Below are positions 11,941-24,036 of a DNA stretch of 64,000 bases, in pieces. Numbering within the stretch: position 1 is the stretch's first letter; each line of letters starts with the position of its first letter. Source of the stretch: Liolophura sinensis (Eukaryota > Mollusca > Polyplacophora > Chitonida > Chitonidae); NCBI RefSeq assembly GCF_032854445.1, contig NC_088296.1, positions 14,507,623-14,571,622 of the forward strand. Direction: 5' to 3'. Below the pieces are notes generated by a model, which worked only from the letters and a program-made list of their open reading frames with translations, was not told where the DNA came from and ran no database searches. Position numbers and translations under genes: made by a program.

Positions 11941-12586
11941 TAAAACTCTGAACAACGCTTAGTTTTTGGTGCTAGAAGTTGATATTTGGTCACATTTCCC
12001 TTCAGGGCAACATTGGTAAATTTCTAAAACCCCAGAATAAGCCTTTAGATCGTATTTCAAATTTTGACTTCAGACAGAAATGGCTGTGTAGGATCGGCTG
12101 TTGATGACGTATATAGGCGTGCAGATTCAATCATAATTTACTTTTACACCTTTAAGGAAATTTTGAAACGGAAACGGAACAAATTAAACCTGCGTTTTTC
12201 AATAGGCGCTTAACCAGACTCCATTACGTAGCTGACTTAGTTAATTTAACACTGTTTCCAGGCAAACATATCATTCGAGTCAACATTTGTTTTTAGCTAG
12301 GTAGCCAATGCAGTCTGGATTAAGCCATTACATGTGCATAGATAATAAAAATTGTTAATTTCTGCTACGACGCAGACTGTTGAAAGCTCCGTGAGGTCTT
12401 ACAGTTGTAGACAGTGGAATATTTGATAAAGCAGGGTGTTGGCAGTATTCTCAGTATCCCGGAGGCGCGCGGTAATAGTTTGGACTAAATTACTCAACCA
12501 GAATTTTAGAATTATTATTTTGATAAGGTATAAAAGTTTATGTCCAAACTAAATGTTGAAAGCCAATTCTAATTTATTTACTGAGT

Positions 12587-12654
12587 GATTTGATTGGTTT
12601 CACTTATTGAATTTATTTTACTTATACGGCGGGGTCAATTGTGGTAGAAGAAAC
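12587..12654 (-). mobile_element. SINE-A remnant at the edge of the 24-bp minisatellite
   Basis: 'atttgattgg', 'acttatacggcgg' and 'ttgtggtagaagaaaccggg' follow the order of the minus-strand SINE-A body seen at 48011-48219. The remnant runs without a break into the minisatellite. Confidence 0.65.
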
Positions 12655-13436
12655 CGGGCAGAGCTTTGGGGAAAAACTTGGCAGAGCCCTGGGAAAAAAC
12701 TGGGCAGAGTCTTGTTAAGAAACCGGACAGAGCCTTAGGAAGAAACTGGGCAGAGCCTTGGGCAGAAACGGCTCAGAACCTTGGGGAGAAAGCGAACAAA
12801 GCCCTGGGGAGAAGCCTGACAGAGCCTTGTGGAGAAACCAGGCAAAGCCTTGGGAGAAAACGGACAGAGCTATTGGGAAAAACCTGGAAGAATTGTGATA
12901 AGTAAACGGGCAGACCCTTGGAGAGAAACTGGACAGAGTCCTTGGGAAAAACCGGGCAGAGCTGTGGGGAGAAACCGGGCAGCGCCCTGAGAAAAAACCG
13001 GGCAGAGCCTTGGGGAGAAACTGGACAGAACCCTGGGGTAAAAGCGGGAAGAGCCCTGGGAAAAAAACCGTGCACAGCATTGGGGAGAGACAGGGCAGAG
13101 CCATGGGGAGAAACCGGGAACTGCCTTGGGGAGAAACCGGCCAGAGACTCGAGAAGAAACCGGCCAGAGACTCGAGAAGAAACCGGCCAGAGACTCGAGA
13201 AGAAACCGGGCAGAGACTTGGGTTGAAACCAGGCAGAGCCCTGGGAAGAGACAGGGCAGAGCATTAGGTTGAAACCAGGCAGAGCCCTTTGGAGAAACCG
13301 GGCAGGGCCCTGGGGAGAAACCGGGAAGGCCCTTGGGGAGAAACAGGGCAGAGCCCTCGGGAGAAAGCGCGCAGAGCCCTGGGGAGAAACCGGGCAGAGC
13401 CATGGTGAGAAACCGGGCAGGGCCCTGGGGAGAAAC
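12655..13436. repeat. 24-bp minisatellite derived from SINE-A
   Basis: About 32 variable copies of a 24-bp unit built on 'gagaaaccgggcagagcc' plus 'ctgggg', which is the SINE-A body segment found for example near 53459-53482. Long Pro/Phe-rich frames on the minus strand and Glu/Arg/Gly frames on the plus strand arise because 24 is a multiple of three; several overlap in different frames, so they are rejected as genes. Confidence 0.9.
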
Positions 13437-14061
13437 AACGTTGAACAACTGACGCTTAATCCACAACGCCACACTTGAGCGGATTTTTAATTTATAGCCA
13501 CTAAATCAATCACCGAGTTTAGAAAACCATCCATGTTATCGCTACGAGATAACTACAAACGTTTCAACAGTTTTCACCATTTATTCATTTATTGTGGAAA
13601 CCATAAAAATTAAAGGTTCCCACTAAAAATCTGAGTGTTAGTCATCTATCAGGTTTTTTTTTTTATTTTCACCTTGATAATACACAAAATTGAATTCCAT
13701 TGTCATGACCATTGATCGAGATTAGCTATTTTGCTGGCACATCGTCCGAAACTGCTCGGCATTCCAATCTATTCTCGTACATATGCCGGGTAGACCCCTC
13801 TCGTGACATCTCTTGTATCCTTCGTGATTCAGATACTCGGTAGCAGTTTGGCACCATTTGCTCTGCTTAATCAATGTGGCAGTTTTTGGCCCACTGTCCC
13901 CTCGGTGAATTGGTTAGTGAATTGGTGGGCTTAACGTGAGTACATGCAGTTGAGGTTGTCGTCGTGGGGGAGGGGAAGGAGCGTCAGTATTATGATAACC
14001 TGAACTGCCATCATTCGTGTAAAATACAACATTTGGGACATAATAAATAAACACATCATAC
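13437..14061. other. Unique non-coding sequence
   Basis: No repeat family, exon or RNA gene recognised. Confidence 0.35.
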
Positions 14062-14163
14062 CCTTATCGTCCACAGCATCTGACACGACGTTTTGTATGA
14101 GATAATGACCCAGCACTTTTTCTGGAACTACTTTGAACTCCCTGACCTTTCTTGCGCCCTCTA
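14062..14163 (-). CDS. Orphan minus-strand exon candidate
   Basis: On the minus strand a 'tttccccag' acceptor and a GTATGA donor bracket 102 bases that stay open (EGARKVREFKVVPEKVLGHY, then LIQNVVSDAVDDK). The composition looks protein-like, but I recognise no family. Its entry phase (1) does not match the exit phase (0) of the candidate at 14616-14745, so at least one exon between them is missing or one boundary is wrong. Confidence 0.3.
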
Positions 14164-14615
14164 CTGGGGAAACCCGTGAACTATATTTGTGATATGCAAC
14201 GATGAGAAACATACGATAACAAAAAAAAAGAAAAATGTCATGGGCAATCCTGCGATTTTATTTTCGAAGCTGAAATATCCCCGATACAATGCGATGTTGA
14301 TACACCATATCAGATCACGCATTGTTGTGATAATCTCATATAGCATTTCATAACACGAGCATGGAAATCTGTTCGTCAGCTGTTAAAATGCAATATTATA
14401 CATGGGTGTAGTATTACCTTTCTATAGTCTGAAGTCAGATTGGACTTTGGAGAACCTGTGTCTAATGTGGCATACCACAGGCGCTTTTATTCATCCATTG
14501 TGCTATTTCTTGGTGACTCTATTGAAAAGCACAGAAGCAACGCATGCTCAGTCAGAAGATTAAATGACTACGATCAGGTATTATGATCCAATGCGAATCC
14601 GCGGTTTATACTCAC

Positions 14616-14745
14616 ATGTAGCAGTTTCTCGCACTGTTCCATTGCCAGGCGAACTCTTCCATTTAGAACAGCGTTAAAATTGACTTTGGGTAGTACGTCT
14701 CTGTATGTCTGTCTGGCACTGTCTCTGAAAGACTGAAACCAGAAC
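14616..14745 (-). CDS. Orphan minus-strand exon candidate
   Basis: The minus strand shows a pyrimidine tract with 'cgcccgcag' acceptor and a GTGAGT donor. The exon reads FWFQSFRDSARQTYRDVLPK, then VNFNAVLNGRVRLAMEQCEK and LLH, a balanced charged/hydrophobic helix-like segment. No family recognised. Together with 14062-14163 and 16027-16140 it may belong to one minus-strand gene, but the phases do not form a complete chain. Confidence 0.4.
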
Positions 14746-14999
14746 CTGCGGGCGACGAACAAGAAAGCATCAAAGCGGCTGCGGTGCTCTCCCTTTATTA
14801 CACATGGAATATAAAAGAACTAAAGCTTGTGTCGAGAATTAGTAGGATTTATATTTTTTAACTGATTTGTTTGACATTTCACACTGTAATCAATAATAAT
14901 AATAATAGTAATAATAGCAATGATGAAATAAAAGCCAAGTATATTTGTGAAATTCTTTTCTCATTAGAGAAGAATTCAGCTTTCACCACAATCAACGAA

Positions 15000-16026
15000 A
15001 TAAACAAGTCTGATACCGGGCCAGACTAGTAATCACGTTATTAAATATCATTCAGATGTTGTTGTGAGTTTGTGACACATGAGATGCTCAATACATTTAC
15101 TCTTAATGAAAATCGATAATTAAATGGGAACACAGAAAGGGACTCACAACTAGTGGGATCGTATGCCTCTTTGGGTTTAGCGTCACACGTTTTCAAATAA
15201 AGTCCCTATACTTTCCTCAGGTGCGTGTTGATTTCCTTAAGTTCGTCGTCTTTCACACAAGGAAACGGGTCTACTAAATGTTGCAAGAAGACTGTTGGAT
15301 TAATATTGTTGGACTTGTATATCTGTTTTGTTTAATATCGGTTCAAATTGTGAACAAAATTCTACTCTCTCCAGGACAGACTATTTTCATGTATCGATAC
15401 TATGCTCTGTTGAAAGCCATATGGTTGCTGATACGAGTTAGAAGTGACGTAATCATTACTAGTGTTAGACAGTGAACGTCCCAAACGAGCAAAAGCTCGG
15501 CGGAAGAGCACGGACTTCCGTTGGTCGATATGGACGTGAAATTTCACTTCCACATTGACCATCAGATATAAAATATATACCTCATATGCAGATTTATTTC
15601 AAAAACACGGACATTTCTTCAGGCGTTTTCCTAGTTGCGTGGACCTGACAGTGAAATGCTTAATTTCCATGCAGTCCTGTCAACGCCGAAAAAGTTACGA
15701 ATGATGGCTTTTTTTGTCCGGGAATAAACCATAGTTCTTCCCTTGTGATACGGGGAATACCCTTTCTCATTTCTTAGGTGTTCGTGGAACCGCAGAGATT
15801 GAGAGGTAAACACCTGAACAACCCTGTTCAAATATTTCAATATTCGTCGCGATGCAAGTTAAATTATGAGTATACGCAACAAATGAACTTTCACAATATC
15901 CGTTGACGAGGACCTTCCACCTACTATCATGTTTTACAACTATTTTTAACACAAGAGCTGCTCCTTTGATTGATTAAAAATTACTTCATCATTGCAGAAA
16001 ATATATGTTAAATAAACCTTGCTTAC
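15000..16026. other. Interval between orphan exons
   Basis: Short minus-strand frames at about 15362-15562 and 15631-15952 have no good splice brackets. They could be degraded exons, but I cannot support a call. Confidence 0.25.
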
Positions 16027-16140
16027 CCACTATATACGTGTTATGTGGGGACGTTTCTGTAAATGTACGAGTTGAAGGCGGATTTGTAGTTTCTGCTGGC
16101 AATGCCGATGTCACCACTTCTATTTGGACTGTGTATCCAA
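16027..16140 (-). CDS. Orphan minus-strand exon candidate, Thr/Pro-rich
   Basis: On the minus strand a very good acceptor ('gttttattttcctacctgcag' in outline) and a GTAAGC donor bracket 114 bases. They read GYTVQIEVVTSALPAETTNP and continue Thr/Ser/Pro-rich to NTYIV. This resembles an extracellular linker. It enters in phase 1 and leaves in phase 1. Gene identity unknown. Confidence 0.4.
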
Positions 16141-16223
16141 CTGCAGGTAGGAAAATAAAACAATGCGTATAAAACGACACACAGATATAGTACACACTAA
16201 ACGTTGGGTGCTCATGACCTAAC

Positions 16224-16383
16224 TTATTTATTTATTTATTTGATTGATGTTTTACGCCGTACCCAAGAATATTTCACTTATACGACGGCGGCCAGCATTA
16301 ATGTGAGAGAAAACCGGGTAGAGCTCGATGGAAACCCACGACCATCCGCAGGTTGCTGACAGACCTTCCCCTCACGGCCCATC
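16224..16383 (-). mobile_element. SINE-A, head-truncated
   Basis: TTTA tail, 'gttttacgccgtacccaag', body, and the 'catccgcaggttgctgacag' segment; the tRNA-like head is absent. Confidence 0.85.
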
Positions 16384-17463
16384 ACCTAATGAACGTTTAA
16401 TTAAATCTTGCCGTGTTAATTGTGCTGATTTAAATAAATATAAAGGCATACCCAAAACGCTAGCGCAGACAAGAACGACCATCGCAACGCTCAGCAAATT
16501 ATACGTAGACATCGTTAAACAATATCGTCAAAATACCTGGAGAATGTCAGCAGAGAACTTATAAAAATATGTCTGTGTGACGTCAAACCACCTGAACTTT
16601 ACGCCGTCCAGTAAAATACATTTTTGCTTCTTTTGTAAATATTTTTTTTCAAAAATATTTAATAGTATATGGATAGGATTTAATGCCACAAAAAGATAAA
16701 AATAGATGATTTGTGTTAATTAAAGGAAGTGTGCCGCACCGTGATCCGACCAAAGATTTATGCACTGCTAAATTTCACGAAAATAATCGTTCATGGTTGC
16801 AGCTCGGATATTAGCAGATAATGGGACTTTTTGTGAAGGTTGTTTAAGCAGTATCAACTAATGCTGTAACATTTGTGCTGGTTGTATTCAATTGCCAGTG
16901 GATGTCTTGCAGGTTTTTGGCTAGGGTGCGATTTGAAGAGAAGCGTTTTTCATACAAATGCAAGAGGAAGAAAAGTTACAAAGAAGCCAAAAAATAACCT
17001 TCTGTAGAAAAGAATGTCAGTGTATATTTTGCTAAGTCAGGTGAATTGATTCATGTGTTCTTTTTGTATCAACTAACAAGTAAATATGAACGACTGAATG
17101 ACAATGGTTTAACACCTGGGTGACAGTACTTTAGTCATACGGTGGCTTGAACAGGGCCCCGTCGTTCGGGAGTGCAGTACAACTAAAGCCATTTATTAAG
17201 TACTATGATAAAACGTATTTTAAGAAATTTTTAGAAAAAATTAATTTATGTACATTTCTTCACAACTTGTTGTTGAAAACTGTTGAGACTTTCAGCAAGA
17301 ACATTATAAAATCCAAATTTAAAACAAATGTAAGCAACTAAAACTAAATATCTTAACTAAAAGATACAATCAGCCAAGACCTACAAAATTTATTAACCTT
17401 TAGTTCTACACGTGATGTAGTGCATCATACAATATCCTAAGGAAAGGATTAAAAATGCATAAA
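16384..17463. other. AT-rich non-coding interval
   Basis: No supported exon or repeat seen. Short frames at 16328-16564 and 17147-17341 have no splice or family support. Confidence 0.35.
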
Positions 17464-17729
17464 GCGCCTCCGTGGCTCTGTTGGTTAGCGCGTTAGCGCA
17501 GAGTGATAACCCAGGAGTCTCTCACGAACGAGGTCGCTGTGAGTTCAAGTCCAGCTCATGCTTCCTCCCCCGCCGTACGTGGGAAGGTCTGTCAACAACC
17601 TGCGGATAGTCGTGGGTTTCTCCTGGGTTCTGCCCGGTTTCCATCCGCCATAATGCTGCCCGCTGTCGTATAAGTGAGATATTCTTGAGTACGGCGTTAA
17701 ACGCCGTGTAGCGTAAATAAAAAAATAAA
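17464..17729 (+). mobile_element. SINE-A, full length
   Basis: Reads head to tail: box A-like 'tggctctgttggttagcgcg', box B-like 'gagttcaagtccagctc', body with 'caacctgcggatagtcgtgg', tail 'gagtacggcgttaaac' and an A/T-rich end. Together with 46499-46766 it defines the family at about 265 bp. Confidence 0.9.
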
Positions 17730-18179
17730 GATACATAAAAATATTTAAGAGCTGCATGGCGTACAACTCAACGGAACAAAGAAAGCAGGTACAACATAAA
17801 CGAACATATTTGATCACTTCACCACCACGGTAGAACTCTATTATATAAATTTCTATGTTCCTTTTTTTCGGAAGACCCCACGCTGAAGGCAAACATGGAG
17901 ATGAATGCTACAGCCGTAGGTATATAACATGCCTTGCGCCTGAAAAGTCTTACTCTGACGTGCAAGACATCCTGCTTTCTCTCAGCTACACACTGAAGTC
18001 TGTTTTTTTATAACATGTCGCCTGTATTCAGTACTCTGTAAAATAACTCATACACACTACGAATATTCAGCCACACGCAACACCACAGATCATTACACAA
18101 CCGTCTGCATACAGACGAGGAATCGGCTGAAGAGAGATAGTAGTATAGTAGGTTGAAAACGTGTCGGATTGAGTAGGCG

Positions 18180-18462
18180 TTTGAGGAGGCGCAGGTGTGT
18201 CGTTGAATCCGCGCTCCGCGTGACCCATGCGCGTGATGTCACACGTCGCGCGAGGCGCGCCAACGGACCAATGCTCACCCACTGGTCAGTTTTGACGCGA
18301 CATGGAGCTAAATGAGCTGCTTTCGGGCGTGACATCAGTTTTGGCGCGAAATGGAGCTCACCATGGCTCAGTTTTGACGCGACAAAGAGCTGTTGGAGTT
18401 GCTCTCGCGCGTGGCGTGAATGGAGTTCACTTATTGGTCAGTTCGAGTGATGGCCTATAAAA
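18180..18462. promoter_or_regulatory. CpG-rich block with repeated TTTTGRCGCGA motifs and a TATA-like site
   Basis: An island of CpG in AT-rich surroundings. The motif 'cagttttgacgcgaca' or 'cagttttggcgcgaaa' occurs three times (near 18289, 18335 and 18370). The middle one contains TTTGGCGCGAAA, an E2F-type site readable from both strands. 'cctataaaaag' lies near 18453-18463. No gene is recognised on either side, so a promoter role is only possible. Confidence 0.35.
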
Positions 18463-18545
18463 AGATTAAAATAGTATACGTATTTAACCAAGTCTAGACC
18501 AGTGATGACCTATAAAGGATTAAAATAGTATACGTATTACTAAAT
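18451..18545. repeat. Short direct repeat, two copies
   Basis: 'attaaaatagtatacgtatt' together with the preceding 'gatg(g/a)cctataaa' occurs twice, about 60 bp apart. Confidence 0.7.
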
Positions 18546-18671
18546 ACTTGTTAGGCGAGAGGTTTAGAACAACCCCTAGAACAACAAACTAGTACAAAAA
18601 TTATACCTTTATTCATTATATAATATATTCCATATGTGTGTACATATATACACGTAAGCCTACCTTTATTT

Positions 18672-19311
18672 AACTCGTGTTAACTCGTACCCTGACAAAG
18701 TCATACATGTACACATCTTGACTCCTGCCCTGACCAAGTCCTGCATGTACCTATGTTACCTCGTACACTGACCAAGTCGTACATGCACTCATGTTAACTC
18801 CTACCCTGGTCAGGACGTACTTGTATCCATGTTATCTCGCAACCTGGTCAAGTCGTGCATTTACCCTTATAAGCTTGTAATCTGGCAAAATCGTACATGT
18901 ACTAATGTTAACTCGTAGCCTGATTAAATCATACATGTACCCATGTTAACTGGTACGCTACCTATGTACCCATGTTAACTCGTACCCTGGCCAAGTCATA
19001 CATGTACCCATGTTCACTCGTATCCTGATCAAGTCATACATGTACCCACGTTAACTGGTACGCTGGCTAAATCGTACACGTACCCATGTTAACTCGTAAC
19101 CTGACCAAGTCGTACATGTGCCCATGTTAACTCGTACCCAGGCCAAGTCGAACATGTACCCACGTTAACTGGTACGCTGGCTAAATTGCACACGCACCCA
19201 TGTCAACTCGTAACCTGACCAAGTCGTACCCATGTTAACTCGTACATTGACCAAGTCGTACATTTATCCAAGTAAACTCGTAACCTCACCAAGTTGAACA
19301 TGTACCCATGT
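18672..19311. repeat. 38-bp minisatellite, left part
   Basis: About 17 variable copies of a unit with landmarks 'taactcgtaccctgaccaag' and 'tcgtacatgtacccatgtt'. The array stops at the 3' end of a LINE and resumes at 24047. Confidence 0.9.
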
Positions 19312-19743
19312 TATATAATGTAATTCTTTATTTGTTTTTTGAGGATTTACCACAGCTCTATAGCCACGAGGGGATCTCCTCAACCTAAAATCAACGTATA
19401 TACATAAGATAACACAGAAAACAAAGAGAACTAATGACATGTACATGTACAGAATAAGGTGATGGGAACAAAGAAAGATCAAAATCAAATCATATTACTG
19501 CTGGGCTTGTACGGTGAATATAACATTATCTACAGATTTTAAGATCAACTGATTATTATTCACGTTTAGCTAAGGTGAACCAAATAAGAGTAAAGTACAA
19601 ATGTGTTTAGAGCAAGTAGTCAAACATACAGAAGGGTGAATTCCAGGCGATATAATTCTAAAGATGCTTTTTAGCATATGCTTTCTATGAGTGGCATAGG
19701 CAGGGCAGTCAAGGAAATAATGACAGGCATTTTCACACAATTG

Positions 19744-22453
19744 TTAACATTTACTACATGACTGATCGTGGATAATGTTATATTTAAAGAGGTCACCGTG
19801 AAGAGCGCTCAGTCCCATTCTCATTCTACAGAGCACAGTAGAGGGAAAAGTGTCAAATGAATCATACACAGGTGTTAGATCTGTTAATACTGTCCTGAGA
19901 GTACAAAAAGTTATTAATTGTTTCCAATGAAGAGTTTTGAATATGAACAGGCAATGAATTCCATCCACTGGTAGCCTTGGGAGAGAAGGAAGTGGAGAAA
20001 ATCTGAGATCGGCATTTAAATAATCGAAAGTAATGTCTATTTCTAAGATTGTAGGCATTTGTTTCGCTGTTATACCTTTGAGTTATTAAGATTTTTAGGC
20101 ATAGAGGAAAGAGCCCATTGACGATTTTATGAAAAAAACAGAATGCGCTTGGATCTACGCTGACTGTAAAAGTGTTCCCATTTTAGTTAAAAAGAGATTG
20201 ATTTAAAGTTCAACGTACGCCCCCTGTGCATAACAAAGCTGCTCGTCGTTGGACATTTTCCAATGAGTTGAATATTGAAACGCTGCCATTGTCAAATAGA
20301 AAATCTCCATTTTCAATAGAAGATCTTGTCAAGCCAAAGTACAGTGTGATCATACACTTTCTAGTTAGTGTTCGCCTGGCCCGACTAATCATACACAATT
20401 TCATATTACTTTTCTTCACTATAGCTCTTACATGCTCATTCCATTTACCATTGTGTTGCAGAATAAACCCGAGGTGTTTATGGGACGGAACTCTTTTCAC
20501 ATCTACGCGATCTAAATACAATCTCGGATGTAAGGGATTACTTTTTAATGATATTAAGAGATAAACAGTTATGGTAGCATTAAATGACACAAGCCATTGA
20601 CTAGCCAAGCTGGATAGACGTTCAAGATCACGGATAAGTTTAGCCTCAGATGTTGCTAAATCTAAAATTTCTTCAGACAAGGATGTGTTATCTGCAAACA
20701 TGTTAATATTACATTAAATATTCATACTAATATCATTGACAAAAATTAAAAAGAGAAGAGGACACAATACAGAGCCTTGTGGGACACCAGCGTATATTGG
20801 ATAAGTTTCCAATTTAGTGCCGTTAAGGCAAACCTTAATTTTTTATGTCACACAAATAATCTTTTAACCTCGCAAGTAGAGGATCTTCAATACCGACCTG
20901 CTCTAACTTAAAAAGGAGACCATCATGCCAGACTTTATCAAATGCCTTACTGACATCTAAAAGTAGTAAACAGGTGTCATTTCCACTGTCAAGACTTTTG
21001 TATATGTCATGAACAATTTTTGTAAGCTGGCATACAGTCGATTCCCCACGTTTAAATCCAGAGTTCTGTGGTATAAAAGATTATTTGACATACAATACTC
21101 ATACAGATGTTTATACGCGACCTTCTCCAAGACCTTAGAAAGAGAGGGTCGATAAATAGAAACGTCATGTCTATCTCCTTTTTTAAATATAGGGCAGACT
21201 TGAGAGAGCTTCCATGCTGCTGGAAAGACAGCTTTCTGTAAGGAATAATTAAAAAGATTCGCTACGGAAGCTGCAATACAATCAGCAGAATTTTTAAGCA
21301 TGAAGGTGTTTATACCATCAGTAACTGAGGCTCCCCGTGTATTCAGAAAAAATTAAAAAATTTAAAGAATTCATTCGCCTTTTCAATGTCATTTGACAGG
21401 TTTTTGCCATTGACAGGAAGAGGAGGAGTAAGCAGTTTACCTTTAAATCCTAGTAGAGATTTCATTATCGACCAGTACGTTGTTGTATCAAGCTGGGGAT
21501 TGGAGAGTTTACCTTTTAAATATGTGGAGTAACGCAGTATTGCTTGATGTTTAGCATTATTGACCTCCCTTCTAGATATATAATATCGAAACTTATCGAG
21601 ATTAGCCATTGGTGGGGCAACTCCGTAGTCAATTACATAACCAGTACAATCCGTTATAATTAAGTCCAATCCATAAGCAGCATCATCAGTATATCGAGTG
21701 GTTTCATTAATTAGTTGGAAAAAAGATTTTTCCCAGCTACCATATCACAAAGGCTCATTTTTAATTCGCTCATATCGTGGTATTTTTCCCAGTGTAGGCA
21801 TCTATCATTAAAATCACCCATTATTAACATGACATCAGGATTTTCTGTTAAGACCGAAGTTAAATTTTCCTCCAGATTACTTAAAAAAGGCTCACGTAAA
21901 TGAGCCGATTGGTTAGGTGGGCGGTGACGTGATGCAATCAGCACACATTTGTTATTCTGTTCCACCACTGTCCAAATCATCTCTTTGTCATTCCCTAAAT
22001 CCTTACGCCTAGTAACATTAAGAGATTCCTTGCAATAAATTGCCACCCCTCCTCCGTGTCTGTCTCTGTCCTTTTTTCTATACAATACCCATCTAGATTA
22101 ACAGTATTATCAGGAATATCACCACTCAGCCAGGTTTCGCTCACACATATAGCATCATAATTATATTCCTTTGTTAATACAGTGGATATTTCATCTAACT
22201 TAAAATAAGACGACAGCTGATCGTCACCTCCTGGCATTCAAATTACAACAGGATAAATTGTGCTGATTTGAGGGTTTCTATGTACATCACCACACCTCAT
22301 TAAGATTGCCATATGTATAACTAATGTGTAATGCCGATAACATAATGTACTCAGAACAGAAAAAATAAATATACCAGTAAGAGACTCAATTCCCATGAAT
22401 GTAATTCGCAAGTCTTCATATAATGTAAATAATTTTCGAAAATGAAGACTCAC
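19744..22453 (-). pseudogene. LINE ORF2 (endonuclease-reverse transcriptase), disrupted
   Basis: Pieces in order on the minus strand. At 22453-22238 is the N-terminal leader with a degenerate 2A-like GDVHRNPQ. At 22237-21995 is the endonuclease start (YDAICVSETWLSG). At 22085-21711, in another frame, are GGGVAIY, HRPPNQS and GDFNDR. At 21669-21343 is the linker. At 21301-20957 is the RT start (AAWKLSQVCPIFKKGDRHD). At 20701-20210 the RT palm follows, its box reading FADN where FADD is usual, then SHKHLGFIL. At 20058-19744 is the C-terminal GLSALHGDLFKYNI with CSKC. Frameshifts and stops break it; it cannot make an active enzyme. Confidence 0.85.
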
Positions 22454-22918
22454 TTTCTAACACATATAATTATGCCATGCCCCAATTGCCACTCTGTACT
22501 GACTTATGTTATCCATGGTGTAACAGTAATAAACAAAGAGATAGCGAGTGAAAGGACATGCAATAAATCCTTCACGTAAAGACCCAGTTCCTCAGACAAA
22601 CACATAATGAACTCTATCGAGATTATTAAATGTAACTGTTGACCCAAAATGTTATTATTTCTTGACGAAATTAACTGAAATGATCGAACTTACAAAACAA
22701 GGTAACGCAAAATAGAAACATAGTACTTTACTTAGCATGAGTTAGGTGAATACCTAAAGTATGGCATAAGAAAGGGAGGATTAATTTACTATGAGGATCT
22801 AAATTTAAACACAAATAAAACAACAGATTAAATTATACCATCAAATCCTGCAGAGACAACCTGGAGAGAAGAAACTCATCTTCATCGAAAGTTGATAAAA
22901 GAGACTGATAAATCTGAA

Positions 22919-23187
22919 AGGTGTGGTATTTACATTCGGTTTAGATGATCCTGACATTTAGACACATTAAGATGCCTGCATGACGCCGGAGCTTTCTACC
23001 GACAGAATGATAAATTTTAAAGTTCACTGGTCAAAAATGGCACGATTATATAATATAACAACACAAATTTACGAACACAACGGCCCCTGTGATCGGGGAA
23101 GTCCGTGCAGTCTCCCCACGTGGATATTGAGCAGTACATACCCAAAACACGTTTTTCTGCTTTACAAAGACTACATCTACGAATGCA
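22919..23187 (-). other. Indel segment between ORF1 and ORF2 of LINE copy 1
   Basis: LINE copy 2 passes directly from the equivalent of 22918 to about 23188. Either copy 1 gained, or copy 2 lost, about 265 bp here. Confidence 0.5.
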
Positions 23188-23472
23188 TGCGCTGACACAG
23201 GACAGAACATTAATCACAACATTCATACAGCTCAGCGATTATTACACAGCACTTAAACCCGATCGAACCACGGCAAATCATTTTTACTGTTCACTCGCCT
23301 ATATCATGTAATGTCAGGGAAAAGTTAAAATAGAACTATATGTGCATGTAGTTTACCATATCTGAGTAGGCTAAACATACACATGTATAGTCGCCAGTAA
23401 TAAGGTGTCTATTCACGCATCACGTATGACAGGCAGATCACATTCGCTAAGCACCTTTTTCATTTCACTATT

Positions 23473-24036
23473 TTAAGACATACGGAAAAGGACATTTCCG
23501 TCATATGACCACAAACTATTCAGATAGCCTTGCTTTTTCAAGCTAAGCAGGGATTTATACAGGGCAAAACGACGCTTTGTCAGATCTTCATTCACAAAAA
23601 TAGATGAAAGAGCAGGCGTATTTCGAAACACTTTTCGTGTAAATAGCAGTTTATTTCTCTTACGATATGTGGCAAATTTGACAATGATTTGATTTCTCTC
23701 TCTGCCAATAAGGTGTGACCTTGATATTTCATTTTTCGAAATGTTTACATTTGCGGATTGGGCAATTGAACACACTGCATCTTCCGTGCTCTCATCATCA
23801 AGCAATGTAAGGGCAATAATTCGCGAACAGTCGCGCCTGATGTATTGCTCCGCTCTCTCGAGGGATATCTCGGAGTTTACTTTGAGTTCGTTCAGTTCAG
23901 TCCTTGTTTTACGTAGATCTGAATTTAGGTTTTGAACTTCCATGGTCGGCTTTACAATTTCATTATGATATTTTTCCATCAATTTATTTTTCTCACACAG
24001 CTTTTCCATTTTCAGGTCATTTCCCATCGATGGCAT
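23473..24036 (-). CDS. LINE ORF1 protein, intact reading frame
   Basis: 187 codons without a break. Residues of about 10-75 are Lys/Glu/Leu-rich and heptad-like (coiled coil). The second half has IIALTLLDDEST, NQIIVKFATYRKRNKLL and SSIFVNEDLTKRRFALY, the RRM-like and C-terminal layout of invertebrate LINE ORF1 RNA-binding proteins. Such proteins trimerise and coat element RNA. ORF2 of the same copy is broken, so this is probably a fossil whose ORF1 escaped hits. The N-terminus may be truncated because the element's 5' end coincides with this ATG. Confidence 0.75.
   Translation of the reverse strand: MPSMGNDLKMEKLCEKNKLMEKYHNEIVKPTMEVQNLNSDLRKTRTELNELKVNSEISLERAEQYIRRDCSRIIALTLLDDESTEDAVCSIAQSANVNISKNEISRSHLIGRERNQIIVKFATYRKRNKLLFTRKVFRNTPALSSIFVNEDLTKRRFALYKSLLSLKKQGYLNSLWSYDGNVLFRMS

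Noticed and set aside
12773..13474. Minus-strand Pro/Phe-rich frame of 233 codons and overlapping frames in other phases
   Set aside because: A by-product of the 24-bp minisatellite; several frames are open at once on both strands.
23017..23226. Cys-rich minus-strand frame between LINE ORF1 and ORF2
   Set aside because: Mostly within a segment absent from LINE copy 2; no conserved domain seen.
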